Below the pieces are notes generated by a model. That model did no database searches. It saw only the letters and a list, made by a program, of their open reading frames with translations, and was not told the origin of the DNA. Both the position numbers and the translations under genes were made by a program. Below, piece by piece: positions 29,698 through 38,521 of a stretch of DNA of 38,521 nucleotides; positions within the stretch are counted from its first letter, which is position 1, and each line of letters opens with the position of its first letter. Origin of the DNA: an uncultured Chlorobiaceae bacterium (GTDB lineage Bacteria; Bacteroidota; Chlorobiia; Chlorobiales; Chlorobiaceae); the NCBI GenBank assembly GCA_903908555.1, contig CAIVSG010000052.1, positions 1 through 38,521 on the forward strand, read 5' to 3'.

Positions 29698-30801
29698 ATG
29701 AAAGAAAACTCTAGACTCAAAAATGAATTGAATAATGAGCTATGGCCTGAGAGCTTAAGTGGATTAAAAAGCGATGAGATTAATTCTAAAATATATAAGG
29801 AATTTAAAGTTTATTTTGAAAATGAAACCAACCTCAAACTCACCGTTAATACAGGATTCTTGATTTATTATTATAATGCATTTTGTAGAGACTATAAAAA
29901 CAGTATATTTGAAGCTTTTCTCTTAACTATAATTGAAATATATAGGGCCGCGAAACATAAAAATCAGACTGAATGTATTTCATTCCTTCAAACCCATGAG
30001 CCAACTATCAGCCAAGCATTTAGAAATACTACCGCTGTTGTTCATACAGAGCAACATAAGGATATAATACGACTGAATTTTTATGCAAAAGTGTGTTTCA
30101 GAGAGCTTGGGGATTTTATCGAAGGATCTTTTAAGCCTTTTATAAAGGAGCTTCTTGGCCTTCACCTTCTGAACAAAAAGACTTGTCCGGAAGTAATCGA
30201 AATAATATCGCAAATATCTTTAGGCGATGCAGTGGCGACACTCGTTAAAGCTTATGAAGATTTAAGTATTTTATACAAGCATGCGCTCAGTGGTGTTACA
30301 TTAAACCAATGGCGCAACATAGCAAATCACAATAGTTATTTAGTAAACGAAAACGCTAATAAGATAATATGTAACTATGGTTCAAACGATAATAAGAAAT
30401 CAATTGCGCTTTCTAGAGAAGATTTATGTAGAACTTATTTGGCCATATCCAAGATCCAATATCTTCATCAAATGGCGCATGCGTTCTTTATAGCTGATAA
30501 TATAAATGTCATGTCAGAAAATCGACCTGAAGTCGATATTTCTGGAGATACAGCTATTATGCAAACTTTTGAATCCCTAGCATCTAAGGGATTCAAAGTA
30601 TTTGAATATAAAAAGAATGAAAGTGAGTATTTCCTTTCGGTTATTGATATGGAGTCAAGAGGCAAAGAAGAAATTGAGCAATCTCTCAAAGAAATAGTTC
30701 CAATTGTATTTTCTTTGCTAAGAAAGCTTAGGTTAAATGTTTACAACACTGAAAATATCCCTGTTTTTGAAATAAAAAACTCACATGAACATGTTGACTA
30801 A
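29698..30801 (+). CDS. Uncharacterised protein with HEPN-like RNxxxH motif
   Basis: 367 aa; LNQWRNIANHNSYLVN (R-x4-H) in a helical context, followed by KSIALSREDLCRTYLAISKIQYL. Confidence 0.6.
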   Translation: MKENSRLKNELNNELWPESLSGLKSDEINSKIYKEFKVYFENETNLKLTVNTGFLIYYYNAFCRDYKNSIFEAFLLTIIEIYRAAKHKNQTECISFLQTHEPTISQAFRNTTAVVHTEQHKDIIRLNFYAKVCFRELGDFIEGSFKPFIKELLGLHLLNKKTCPEVIEIISQISLGDAVATLVKAYEDLSILYKHALSGVTLNQWRNIANHNSYLVNENANKIICNYGSNDNKKSIALSREDLCRTYLAISKIQYLHQMAHAFFIADNINVMSENRPEVDISGDTAIMQTFESLASKGFKVFEYKKNESEYFLSVIDMESRGKEEIEQSLKEIVPIVFSLLRKLRLNVYNTENIPVFEIKNSHEHVD

Positions 30802-30831
30802 CTTTCTTATCTGGTTAACCAGGACACTCCT

Positions 30832-33822
30832 ATGTCCCAAGAACAAGTTAAAAGACCTCAAGACCAACGCCCCTCCTCAGAGCTTCTCAGCCCCGCTGAG
30901 GCCGCCCATTTTCTCGGGGTGACGCCAGAGTTGTTGTTTGCCTATGCAGTTTACCCTCCGAAAAAAGCCGCTGGAGATGATTTCACCCTAAAATATTCAA
31001 GTGAAGGTGATCGTTCGGGTTTTCTCCGCGCAGACCTCGAATTCTTCGACAAGTACTTACGACAACCGTGGTCGGAGCTTGGTGCTCACAGACCGCCACT
31101 TCCTACATATGTTGGAGATTATCTGAAGGTAGAGTGCGGCGGCCAATGTGCGAGGTGCGGAAGGGGCTATAAGCTTGAGAATGCTCACATAACACCTTAC
31201 GCCGAGTCCCGTTCACATCACCATCACAATCTGATCCGTCTCTGCGTTGAGTGCCATGAAGCTTTTGAGACGAAACGGCTGATTCCATACTCTGAACTGA
31301 ATGCACTCAAACAGCGACTAATCGCTGAAATTCGTGATCGTTTACTTCCGCGTGCGAATACAACACAAAGCGAATTAGGTCGGATGCCCAATCCCGCATC
31401 ACAATTTGTTGGACGACAACATGATTTGGGAGAGTTGGTTGAAGCGCTTCGGCAGAAAAGATCCATCAGTATTGAGGGGCCTGGAGGAATTGGTAAGACT
31501 CAGCTTTTGCTGAATGCTCTTAAACTCAGCTCTGATCCACGTCCTGTTCTTTGGATAAACATTGAATCTTACAAGACAGTGAACGATCTCCTATTTGCCT
31601 TGTCGTCAGCTCTTTCAAAGCCAGGTAGTCCTGTCAATTCTTGCTCGATTGCGGACATCTTAGCCGATGAAGAAATTCGTCTTGTTTTCGATGGAGTCGA
31701 ACAGATGTTGCCTGCGGACATGGACGAAGTAGAAGACTTTTTTGGAACTCTCCTGACAATGACAACTGCACCGCAGCTCATCTTCACGTCCCAGGTCGAA
31801 CTGATCAATCTGGATCTTGAGATGCGTCTTAAGCTTGATCCTATTAGCAATGAGTCAAGTTTATTCATTCTTGAATCTGCGCTCGCTCCTGAATTGAGAC
31901 ACATCGACATTGAGGTAGAAGGACTGTGCTATCTGATTGAGTTTTGTCAGGGGCATCCGCTTACTCTACAAGTCACGGCAGGCCTCCTACAATACTTTAG
32001 GTCTGCGTCAACTGTCATGGAACGGATTCAACGAAGCGGAAGCGCCGCGATTCAGAAACCAGCGCGGCACCGGCAGAATACTCATACGTCGCTTCGCGCT
32101 TGTTTAATAGTGTCTTACCAAACGCTCACTTTAGGACAACGTAAAGTCCTCTGGATGGCATCTCAGTGCCCGGCTGGTTTTCTTTCTGATATACTGGCGG
32201 AAGTAACTGCATTCGGAATCGATGACTATATGGCGGATATTGCCGCCCTTCGTCGTTGGCACCTTGTTGATGTTAACAAAACCATGCCATTTGGAACTCG
32301 ACTCTACGTTCTTTCGCCAATTCGGGCGTTTGTCAATTTCGAGTTTCTAGAAAATGCCCCTCAAGAGATTGAGGAACTTGAGTATCTGCTTGTCATGGAC
32401 ATGACCGTCCAGGCGCGATTTCTTGATAGTAATTTTATGCAGAACGGCGATGTGGCATTGGGACTTCAACTTTTCAGTATTGAGTTGCCTAATTTCATGA
32501 ACGCCATGCAAATATTGCTGAATCGAGCGAGTGAGAGATCTCTAAACCTCGTCGCCATCATGGCCGGATGCCTTATGGTATATTGCTTTGTCAGCGGTTT
32601 CGTGCAGCTTGGTATTGAGATATTGCAGATGGGTGCTGACGCAGCCAAACGGATTGGAAATAAACATCAAGCAAGCGAGCTTTTGGCTCGTTTACTTACC
32701 CTTGCCGTACGCTCCGCAGATACCGAGATTGTCAGCGCTACGGTTGCGGAACTTGTTCGTCTAGCAGAGGACTCGTCAGACCCTATTCTAATCGCTAACG
32801 CTGCGAGCGGTCGTGGTGAACTTGCACGAATGAACAAGCAAACTGATGCCGCATTCGAAGCCTTCGCGGCCGCTGCCGTTGAATATGAAAAGGCTGCACA
32901 AGGGGCAGCCAATAAGATTGCTCGAACGGATGAGGATGAATGGCAGGCTGATTCCAATTGGGCCACACATATGTTGGCAATGACCTTGAAAAGACAGGGT
33001 GATTTGCATGAAAATGCCAAACGACCTGTTGAGGCCTTGCGCTATTATGAACAAGCACTTGGTCTTGTGCGGGAGGGGAGAGACCAGATTAACATCGGAT
33101 CTCTCCTGCACCATATGGGCAATTGTGCCGCTGATATGAATCAGAAGCAGAAGGCTTTTGACTTTTATCTAGCTGCTGCAAATAAATTCCAAACCATCCA
33201 ATTCGAAGAGTATCTGAGTAATAGTCTTGCCGAACTAGGATATCTACTTGTGGGATGGGATTCACCATCGCCGTTTGATGATCTCCTTACAGAGGAGCTG
33301 ATCGCAGACGGACTTCTTGATGTAGCACGGCAGGTGGAGCGTGTGTTTTTGCCTTTAAAATCTGAACTAAGCAGTCAATGTTCGCAAACTCTCCGCAAAG
33401 TATTCGGCATGAATATACTTGCGAGCTTTTCGTCGAAGAACCATCTCCTGGCAGATTGGGCTTGTCACCTGAGAGAGGAGGTAATACTTTCGTTCGTGGA
33501 GCAAGCAGACTGGGAAGAGCGAAGCATGGGTGACAAAATATGGATCATGTATTTAGATCTTATCTTGGCATTAGCTGGAAGTCTATCCGCAGTGGAACAA
33601 CCAAACGCAATTGGGCCGTCCCCGTCGATTCCGGAGGTTGAACACTATGCGCGACTTTGCTACAAGTATTTTGATCACGGGTGGGCTGTATTCCACCCAT
33701 TTGAGTGGCTTGCAACCTATCTTCATCGGCACCGAGGTACTTTGCCAATCCAGCCCAGTGTACTTCTATCAGCTGCAGAAGAGGCCGAAACGTTGGGACG
33801 CGAATTCTCAATAATTCTCTAA
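30832..33822 (+). CDS. HNH - STAND (NB-ARC/NACHT-like) NTPase - TPR-like protein
   Basis: 996 aa; N-terminal HNH CARCGRGYKLENAHITPYAESRSHHHHNLIRLCVECHEAFE; FVGRQHDLGELVEALRQKRSISIEGPGGIGKTQLLLNAL P-loop; C-terminal TPR-like repeats (VEALRYYEQALGLVREGRDQINIGSLLHHMGN). Confidence 0.87.
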   Translation: MSQEQVKRPQDQRPSSELLSPAEAAHFLGVTPELLFAYAVYPPKKAAGDDFTLKYSSEGDRSGFLRADLEFFDKYLRQPWSELGAHRPPLPTYVGDYLKVECGGQCARCGRGYKLENAHITPYAESRSHHHHNLIRLCVECHEAFETKRLIPYSELNALKQRLIAEIRDRLLPRANTTQSELGRMPNPASQFVGRQHDLGELVEALRQKRSISIEGPGGIGKTQLLLNALKLSSDPRPVLWINIESYKTVNDLLFALSSALSKPGSPVNSCSIADILADEEIRLVFDGVEQMLPADMDEVEDFFGTLLTMTTAPQLIFTSQVELINLDLEMRLKLDPISNESSLFILESALAPELRHIDIEVEGLCYLIEFCQGHPLTLQVTAGLLQYFRSASTVMERIQRSGSAAIQKPARHRQNTHTSLRACLIVSYQTLTLGQRKVLWMASQCPAGFLSDILAEVTAFGIDDYMADIAALRRWHLVDVNKTMPFGTRLYVLSPIRAFVNFEFLENAPQEIEELEYLLVMDMTVQARFLDSNFMQNGDVALGLQLFSIELPNFMNAMQILLNRASERSLNLVAIMAGCLMVYCFVSGFVQLGIEILQMGADAAKRIGNKHQASELLARLLTLAVRSADTEIVSATVAELVRLAEDSSDPILIANAASGRGELARMNKQTDAAFEAFAAAAVEYEKAAQGAANKIARTDEDEWQADSNWATHMLAMTLKRQGDLHENAKRPVEALRYYEQALGLVREGRDQINIGSLLHHMGNCAADMNQKQKAFDFYLAAANKFQTIQFEEYLSNSLAELGYLLVGWDSPSPFDDLLTEELIADGLLDVARQVERVFLPLKSELSSQCSQTLRKVFGMNILASFSSKNHLLADWACHLREEVILSFVEQADWEERSMGDKIWIMYLDLILALAGSLSAVEQPNAIGPSPSIPEVEHYARLCYKYFDHGWAVFHPFEWLATYLHRHRGTLPIQPSVLLSAAEEAETLGREFSIIL

Positions 33823-33867
33823 AATGTCTTGCTTTGTAGGCCGCACAGCGCCACCGCCGTCAATAAC

Positions 33868-33887
33868 GGGGCCGAATGGCCCCTTTT
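33868..33887 (+). terminator. Putative intrinsic terminator after the STAND gene
   Basis: GGGGCC-GAAT-GGCCCC-TTTT, 45 bp downstream of the stop codon. Confidence 0.7.
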
Positions 33888-33905
33888 CCGCTAAGAAGAT
33901 TTGAA

Positions 33906-34358
33906 ATGATTGACTTTGACGACATTGACGACTGGGAGCCGAAGCTTGCCGCTACGCTAAGCCAACATCTTCCGAACTCTGTTGGGCTGACTTTAACGAC
34001 AGCGGCGCCGGAGTACGTTGAGGATGCACTTGATCTGATCTTCGACTTATCGCTTCGCGACGCGGTCATAGACGCAACGCTTGGCTGGATTCGCTCGACA
34101 AACATTGCGGGCTATCATGGTTCACGACTGGCTGATGATGAAATGGCTTCAGTCCGAGCAAATGGCCTGATTCCCTTGAAAGCGGAAGCGCGTCGTCATC
34201 GGCTTATACGGGCGTTGTCACAGCATTCCGACTGGCGACGCGTCGCGGATCAACTAGACGCGGCCATTCTGGCATATGGACAAGGGGGAGCCGCCGGTTG
34301 TCGCACTGCGCCTGGCCTTGCTGCAGACCATGGGCGCCCGGGTGGCTTTTTTCGATGA
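33906..34358 (+). pseudogene. Truncated uncharacterised ORF fused out of frame to an SbcC-like fragment
   Basis: ATG at 33906 (MIDFDDIDDWEPKLAATLSQ...); C-terminal ~30 codons run out of frame over the SbcC-like fragment. Confidence 0.45.
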
Positions 34359-34410
34359 GCCCACCTCCAACCTAGATGCTTCACGGCGCGAGAACCTACC
34401 CGCAAAGCGA
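34276..34410 (+). pseudogene. Relic of an SbcC/SMC-like ATPase C-terminus
   Basis: Translation EPPVVALRLALLQTMGARVAFFDEPTSNLDASRREN contains a Walker B/D-loop (FFDEPTSNLD). Confidence 0.65.
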
Positions 34411-34413
34411 GGA

Positions 34414-35361
34414 TTACGCCTGACTCTTCCATACTCTGCTCACCGCAGCCATCTTATTTGCCTCATTCGTCTTGGCATAAAAAGTTGCCGTAATACTGAT
34501 GTTAGAATGCCCAAGTAAATCCCTAATAGTCTCAAGATTTGTTCCGGCACTAACATGCCTCCTTGCCATTGTATGCCGTAGAATGTGCAATCCTTTTTTT
34601 TCTATCCCACCCCTTTTATATATCCCAGTTACGATTTGGTACATATTCGTCAGGTTAATGACGCCACCAGTCCGCGTAGTACAGACAGCCCAGTCGCGGC
34701 CATTCGCTTCAGTTAAGGTGTCAATCTCATCGGCGGCAATAGAATACGGCACATAGACATACCGCTCTTTACCACCTTTCCCACGGACGAGCAGAACATA
34801 AACTTCATGCTCCGTATTAAGTTCGTAATCCTTCAATTGCAGATCTAAAAGTTCATGTGCCCTTAACCCACCATACAGCATAGTTTTTATGAGAAGAGAA
34901 TTGCGATAATTGATTAAACGGTTTCGCGGGGCTTTTTTTTCTATTTCAAGATATTTTAGCAATCTCGAAACCTCATCACCGTTAAAGCCTGATTTTTCTT
35001 TAATATCTGTCTTAACTACCATTTTCTTAAACATTTTTGTATAATCCGCATTATCATCATTGTTTTCTGTAATATAGTTGAAAAATGACTTTAATACCGT
35101 GATATGCAGTTTTTTTGTGCTTGCCCCAAACTTATTGCTTATCTTCTCCATATTAGACAAATAACCATTCAAAAACATCCGGTTTACATCGGAAAGACCT
35201 AGTTCATCCTGATACTGACGGGCATATTCCACAAAGCTGTCAAGGATTCCGGTATAAATAGTAATAGTCCGCCCTGCCAGGTTCTTATTGGCAACTTCCT
35301 GCATGTACGTGGCCATCCATCTCTGTAAATCCTTTACCAGGTTATCTGCTTCGAGCTTCAT
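34414..35361 (-). CDS. Tyrosine recombinase / phage-type integrase
   Basis: 315 aa; SAM-like N-terminal domain, catalytic Arg in TMLYGGLRAHELLDLQ, HILRHTMARRHVSAGTNLETIRDLLGHSNISITATFYAK (H-x-x-R...H...Y). Confidence 0.93.
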   Translation of the reverse strand: MKLEADNLVKDLQRWMATYMQEVANKNLAGRTITIYTGILDSFVEYARQYQDELGLSDVNRMFLNGYLSNMEKISNKFGASTKKLHITVLKSFFNYITENNDDNADYTKMFKKMVVKTDIKEKSGFNGDEVSRLLKYLEIEKKAPRNRLINYRNSLLIKTMLYGGLRAHELLDLQLKDYELNTEHEVYVLLVRGKGGKERYVYVPYSIAADEIDTLTEANGRDWAVCTTRTGGVINLTNMYQIVTGIYKRGGIEKKGLHILRHTMARRHVSAGTNLETIRDLLGHSNISITATFYAKTNEANKMAAVSRVWKSQA

Positions 35362-35378
35362 TTGCCACCTCCATATAA

Positions 35379-35392
35379 AACAACTAGTTGTT
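35379..35392. repeat. 14-bp perfect palindrome AACAACTAGTTGTT upstream of the integrase gene
   Basis: Direct reading; lies 18 bp upstream of the integrase start codon. Confidence 0.8.
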
Positions 35393-35572
35393 GTATTATA
35401 TTATGTACCCATTGTTTAGCACTCAGACTTGATAGATCTCGGTCCAAGAGCTGTATATGTTGTTTTATATTATCTATATTATATGTCTGAATCAATAAAA
35501 TAAATATTGATATTGATAAAAGTTACGCGTATTTTATATATAATCAGCTTCACCAAACATTATGGGGGTAAT

Positions 35573-35842
35573 ATGGCTAAAACTGTAAATGATGTGAGCG
35601 CTGGTGCTGTTTTTGAAATAGGTGAGAGTAACGGAGTGGCTATGGATAAAATTACCAAGAGAATTGTTATAAAACCTGAAACTCTCCATAAGATGAAAAA
35701 ACTGGTATCCCTATTCGATGATGAAATATCGGCAGATGCAAAAGAGCCAGAGCTGATCGGATATTTCCTCGAGAAGGGCTTTGATGCACTTGTAGAATCG
35801 GGCGAGATTGATCGCAGGGTTAAGGCCGTGTTGGGGAAGTAG
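35573..35842 (+). CDS. Small uncharacterised protein divergent from the integrase
   Basis: ATG at 35573 with GGGGG upstream; MAKTVNDVSAGAVFEIGESNGVAMDKITKRIVIKPETLHKMKKL... Confidence 0.65.
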   Translation: MAKTVNDVSAGAVFEIGESNGVAMDKITKRIVIKPETLHKMKKLVSLFDDEISADAKEPELIGYFLEKGFDALVESGEIDRRVKAVLGK

Positions 35843-35875
35843 CAGTAATTAGTGGTCGCGATAGAGGAGTTCCGC

Positions 35876-36130
35876 ATGTTGGCTTATCTGAAAGTGACAT
35901 GGCACAATCTGAAAGATATTTTAGCAACTGGCTTACGTGGCACTTTATTGGTCATAATCTTCGCACTGATTGGATGCGGATTTGGCTATTTGCTTGCCAC
36001 CCATCCAACAATATGGGTCCGATCAATTGTTGGAGGACTAATGATCTTTTGCTTTATCATATGGGTAACTTTATGGAATCCATGCTGTTCGTTTAACCGT
36101 AGACGTTATTTGGGAATGAACAAAAACTGA
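35876..36130 (+). CDS. Small membrane protein
   Basis: ATG at 35876, GAGGAG upstream; two hydrophobic segments (TLLVIIFALIGCGFGYLLA; WVRSIVGGLMIFCFIIWVTL). Confidence 0.6.
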   Translation: MLAYLKVTWHNLKDILATGLRGTLLVIIFALIGCGFGYLLATHPTIWVRSIVGGLMIFCFIIWVTLWNPCCSFNRRRYLGMNKN

Positions 36131-36175
36131 AGCACATCATAAGTCCAACAACCTCCATAGTTCGCATTCGTATCG

Positions 36176-36213
36176 CGGCGTGCCTCTGAAATATACAGAG
36201 CACGCCGTTTTTA
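36176..36213 (+). terminator. Putative intrinsic terminator
   Basis: CGGCGTGCCTCTG-AAATATA-CAGAGCACGCCG (one bulge) followed by TTTTTATTTT. Confidence 0.8.
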
Positions 36214-36383
36214 TTTTCTATTCTGAATTTATTTTTAACATAGGACACTATTCGGGGGTGGTAAGAGCTTATTCTGAAATCAACAAGACAGTTACTCCAA
36301 AATATAAGTAGCAATCCACTTTGTAATTTCACCTGGTACTAAATCCAACAATCTCAGCATCACAACAAATTAGGAGGTGCGCC

Positions 36384-38521
36384 ATGAAAGTTAGAGGCCT
36401 TATCTTCCCCGAAGGGATCACAAACAAAAGATCAAAAAAACCGGTCCGGGTACTCGGCATTGACTTGGGCACCACAAACTCCACCGTAGCGGAAATTGTA
36501 TATGACCCCTCCAGCAAGACTGATATTAGCGTACGTTGCCTGGCAGTTGAACAGCCGACTGGCAATAGAAGCCACTGGAATCCGCTTGTACCCTCAATTG
36601 TCGCAATACATGATGGACAGGAAATTGTCGGCGAAGGAGCCAGATTGCTGCGGAGCAAGAGCCGTGAAGCCGGCATGATTGATGAAAGTAACCTCTTTGC
36701 CGCCGTAAAAAACCATATGGGTCTCCGTCGCACATATAACATGGCCCCTGCCGGTTATAAGTCTGCAGCCGAAGTGAGCGGACGGATACTTTCGTTTCTC
36801 AGGGATGCAGCTATGAAAGACAAGGCTCTTGAACCTGCTCGCACGACTGTTACTGTTCCTGCGTCCTTCCAGACCGCTCAGCGTGACGATACCTTCAAAG
36901 CTGCTTCACTGGCCAAACTAACAGTCAGAGGCGGCGATCTCCTTGACGAACCGGTGGCAGCATTCATCGGCTATCTGGCAGAACATCCTGAAAAGTGTCT
37001 TGTCGAAATCGGAGAGACAAAACATCTGATGGTATTTGACTTCGGTGGAGGCACCTGTGATGTTGCAATCTTCCGGGTGAGTACCGATCTTGCCGGCAAC
37101 CTGATGGTAGCCTCACTGTCAGTGTCACGCTACAACCGGCTGGGGGGAGGCGATATTGACCAAGCGATCCTTTATGAAGTCCTTCTTCCGAGTCTCATGG
37201 ATCAGAACGGACTGGACCGACACTCTCTGGATTTTGAAACCAAGAAAACAATTATTGAGCCGGCCTTAATTGGAGTAGCGGAACAGCTTAAAATAGGCTT
37301 GTGTGAAAAATTGCTTCAGGCATTAGATAACGATGAAGACATTTCCGAAGTTACGGAGACCTGCCATAAGAAATTTATTTGTCAATTGCCCGAAGGAGGC
37401 AGCCTCACACTTGTTAATCCTACGTTGAGTCTGGAATCTTTTGATAAGGTACTCACACCTTTCCTCGATACGGACATGTTGTTTACCCGTGAAACGGAAT
37501 ATTTCCAGACTCTATCGATATTTGTGCCGATTCAGGATGCATTGGATAGAAGCAACCTGAAGGAGGAGCAGATAGACCTATGCTTACTGGTTGGCGGAAG
37601 CTGCTTGATTCCTCAGGTTCGATTCGCTCTTGAAACCGCCTTTGAGAAAGCTGATACCCTCAATTTTGAAACCGCTGATGCAATGCAGACTGCAGTTGCG
37701 CGTGGAGCAGCTTTGAATGCTTTGTCGCTGGCAATTCAGGAACGACCGATCATTCAACCGATCTGCCAGGAGACCATTGCTCTAGCAACAAGTAACGGTC
37801 CATTTGACCTTGTACCCAGGGGAGGTACGTTGCCCTGGCCACCAGAGGGTGGTTATCGGGAGATTACAAATTTGATGCTGCCGCAGGATTCCCCCCGAAA
37901 TCCTGTTACGGTGCGGGTAGAAGTTGTGGCACGGGAAGACGCTGGTTTGCACATTCTTATGAGCGAGTTATGGGACATCCCGGCACCAGTCAAAGCCGGT
38001 GAACGAATCCGATTGGAATACCGATATGACGAAAACCAAGTGCTGGATGTACGTGCTTTTCATGCTGATCGCGACGATGTGAAGCCGCTTAAAGAACGTA
38101 GAGAGCATCCCCTCACAAATATATCCAATCCCCAGGTGATCAAACTGCGCATAGAGGAAACTGAGGAGAAGCTACGAACCGGTGTAATCCAGCCAAACGA
38201 GCGTAGAAATATTGTCATGAACCTGGCCGAAGATTGCGCTGAAATTCGACAGTATGAAAAAGCGATTTCCCGGCTTTCAGAATTGTTACGCCAGCGTAAT
38301 GAACCTGATGCCTACATCATTAATCGCATGGCCCTCTACTGCGGTTATATGGGGGATACCTCCAGAGAAGAACGACTCTATGCCGAGGCCAGTGCAGCAG
38401 ACCCGACCATAAGTACGCCCTGGTTCAATCTTGCCCTCTTGATGCATAAGCAGAAACGATTTGATGAGGCGAAACATGCCATCGATATGGCCATAGGGCT
38501 GAAAGGAGAATCGGCACCATA
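36384..38521 (+). CDS. Hsp70/DnaK-like chaperone with C-terminal TPR-like region, 3' partial
   Basis: ATG at 36384 with TTAGGAGG upstream; VRVLGIDLGTTNSTVAEIVYD and HLMVFDFGGGTCDVAIFRV; open to the window end, with TPR-like ...ADPTISTPWFNLALLMHKQKRFDEAKHAIDMAIGLKGE. Confidence 0.9.
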   Translation, partial: MKVRGLIFPEGITNKRSKKPVRVLGIDLGTTNSTVAEIVYDPSSKTDISVRCLAVEQPTGNRSHWNPLVPSIVAIHDGQEIVGEGARLLRSKSREAGMIDESNLFAAVKNHMGLRRTYNMAPAGYKSAAEVSGRILSFLRDAAMKDKALEPARTTVTVPASFQTAQRDDTFKAASLAKLTVRGGDLLDEPVAAFIGYLAEHPEKCLVEIGETKHLMVFDFGGGTCDVAIFRVSTDLAGNLMVASLSVSRYNRLGGGDIDQAILYEVLLPSLMDQNGLDRHSLDFETKKTIIEPALIGVAEQLKIGLCEKLLQALDNDEDISEVTETCHKKFICQLPEGGSLTLVNPTLSLESFDKVLTPFLDTDMLFTRETEYFQTLSIFVPIQDALDRSNLKEEQIDLCLLVGGSCLIPQVRFALETAFEKADTLNFETADAMQTAVARGAALNALSLAIQERPIIQPICQETIALATSNGPFDLVPRGGTLPWPPEGGYREITNLMLPQDSPRNPVTVRVEVVAREDAGLHILMSELWDIPAPVKAGERIRLEYRYDENQVLDVRAFHADRDDVKPLKERREHPLTNISNPQVIKLRIEETEEKLRTGVIQPNERRNIVMNLAEDCAEIRQYEKAISRLSELLRQRNEPDAYIINRMALYCGYMGDTSREERLYAEASAADPTISTPWFNLALLMHKQKRFDEAKHAIDMAIGLKGESAP

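Noticed and set aside
33876-33905. Upstream start of the 160-aa ORF at 33876
   Set aside because: The ATG lies inside the GGGGCC/GGCCCC-TTTT terminator hairpin; ATG 33906 is more plausible.
36329-36742. 137-aa minus-strand ORF near the Hsp70 start
   Set aside because: Antisense to the Hsp70 ATPase domain with canonical motifs.
1-38521. CRISPR arrays, tRNA or rRNA genes
   Set aside because: No regularly spaced repeats and no tRNA/rRNA-like segments were recognised by eye, including around the integrase; tRNAscan-SE and a CRISPR finder would be needed to exclude them.

Overview
The window is a defence island whose genes lie almost entirely on the + strand. Left to right: (1) a WYL-domain regulator (5' partial), a membrane-anchored coiled-coil protein, and a two-gene unit made of a PLD-like/SNF2 helicase (1228 aa) and a giant GHKL(sacsin/Hsp90-like)-ATPase with a C-terminal HNH-like domain (1486 aa); (2) a degraded stretch (9.8-12.3 kb) with a truncated TM0106-type RecB-like nuclease, small unknown ORFs and a frameshifted PLD/helicase fragment; (3) a phosphorothioation (PT) restriction operon dptF-dptG-dptH; (4) a decayed SBD-HNH-type (PT-dependent) endonuclease, readable in three frames; (5) a DUF262/DUF1524 (GmrSD/SspE-like) protein; (6) dndB-dndC-dndD-dndE, a small unknown ORF, then dndA; (7) a protein with a HEPN-like RNxxxH motif followed by an HNH-STAND-TPR protein; (8) a truncated ORF joined to an SbcC/SMC ATPase tail, beside a tyrosine recombinase on the minus strand; (9) two small ORFs and an Hsp70-TPR protein that runs off the right edge and is missing from the ORF track. 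The most interesting items are the PLD-SNF2 + GHKL-HNH pair as a candidate defence system, the fossil PT-dependent HNH nuclease inside a PT-modification island, the HEPN-like + HNH-STAND pair, the SspE-like gene between the restriction and modification modules, and a perfect 19-bp inverted repeat in the dndB leader. All family assignments come from reading motifs; no database search was run.
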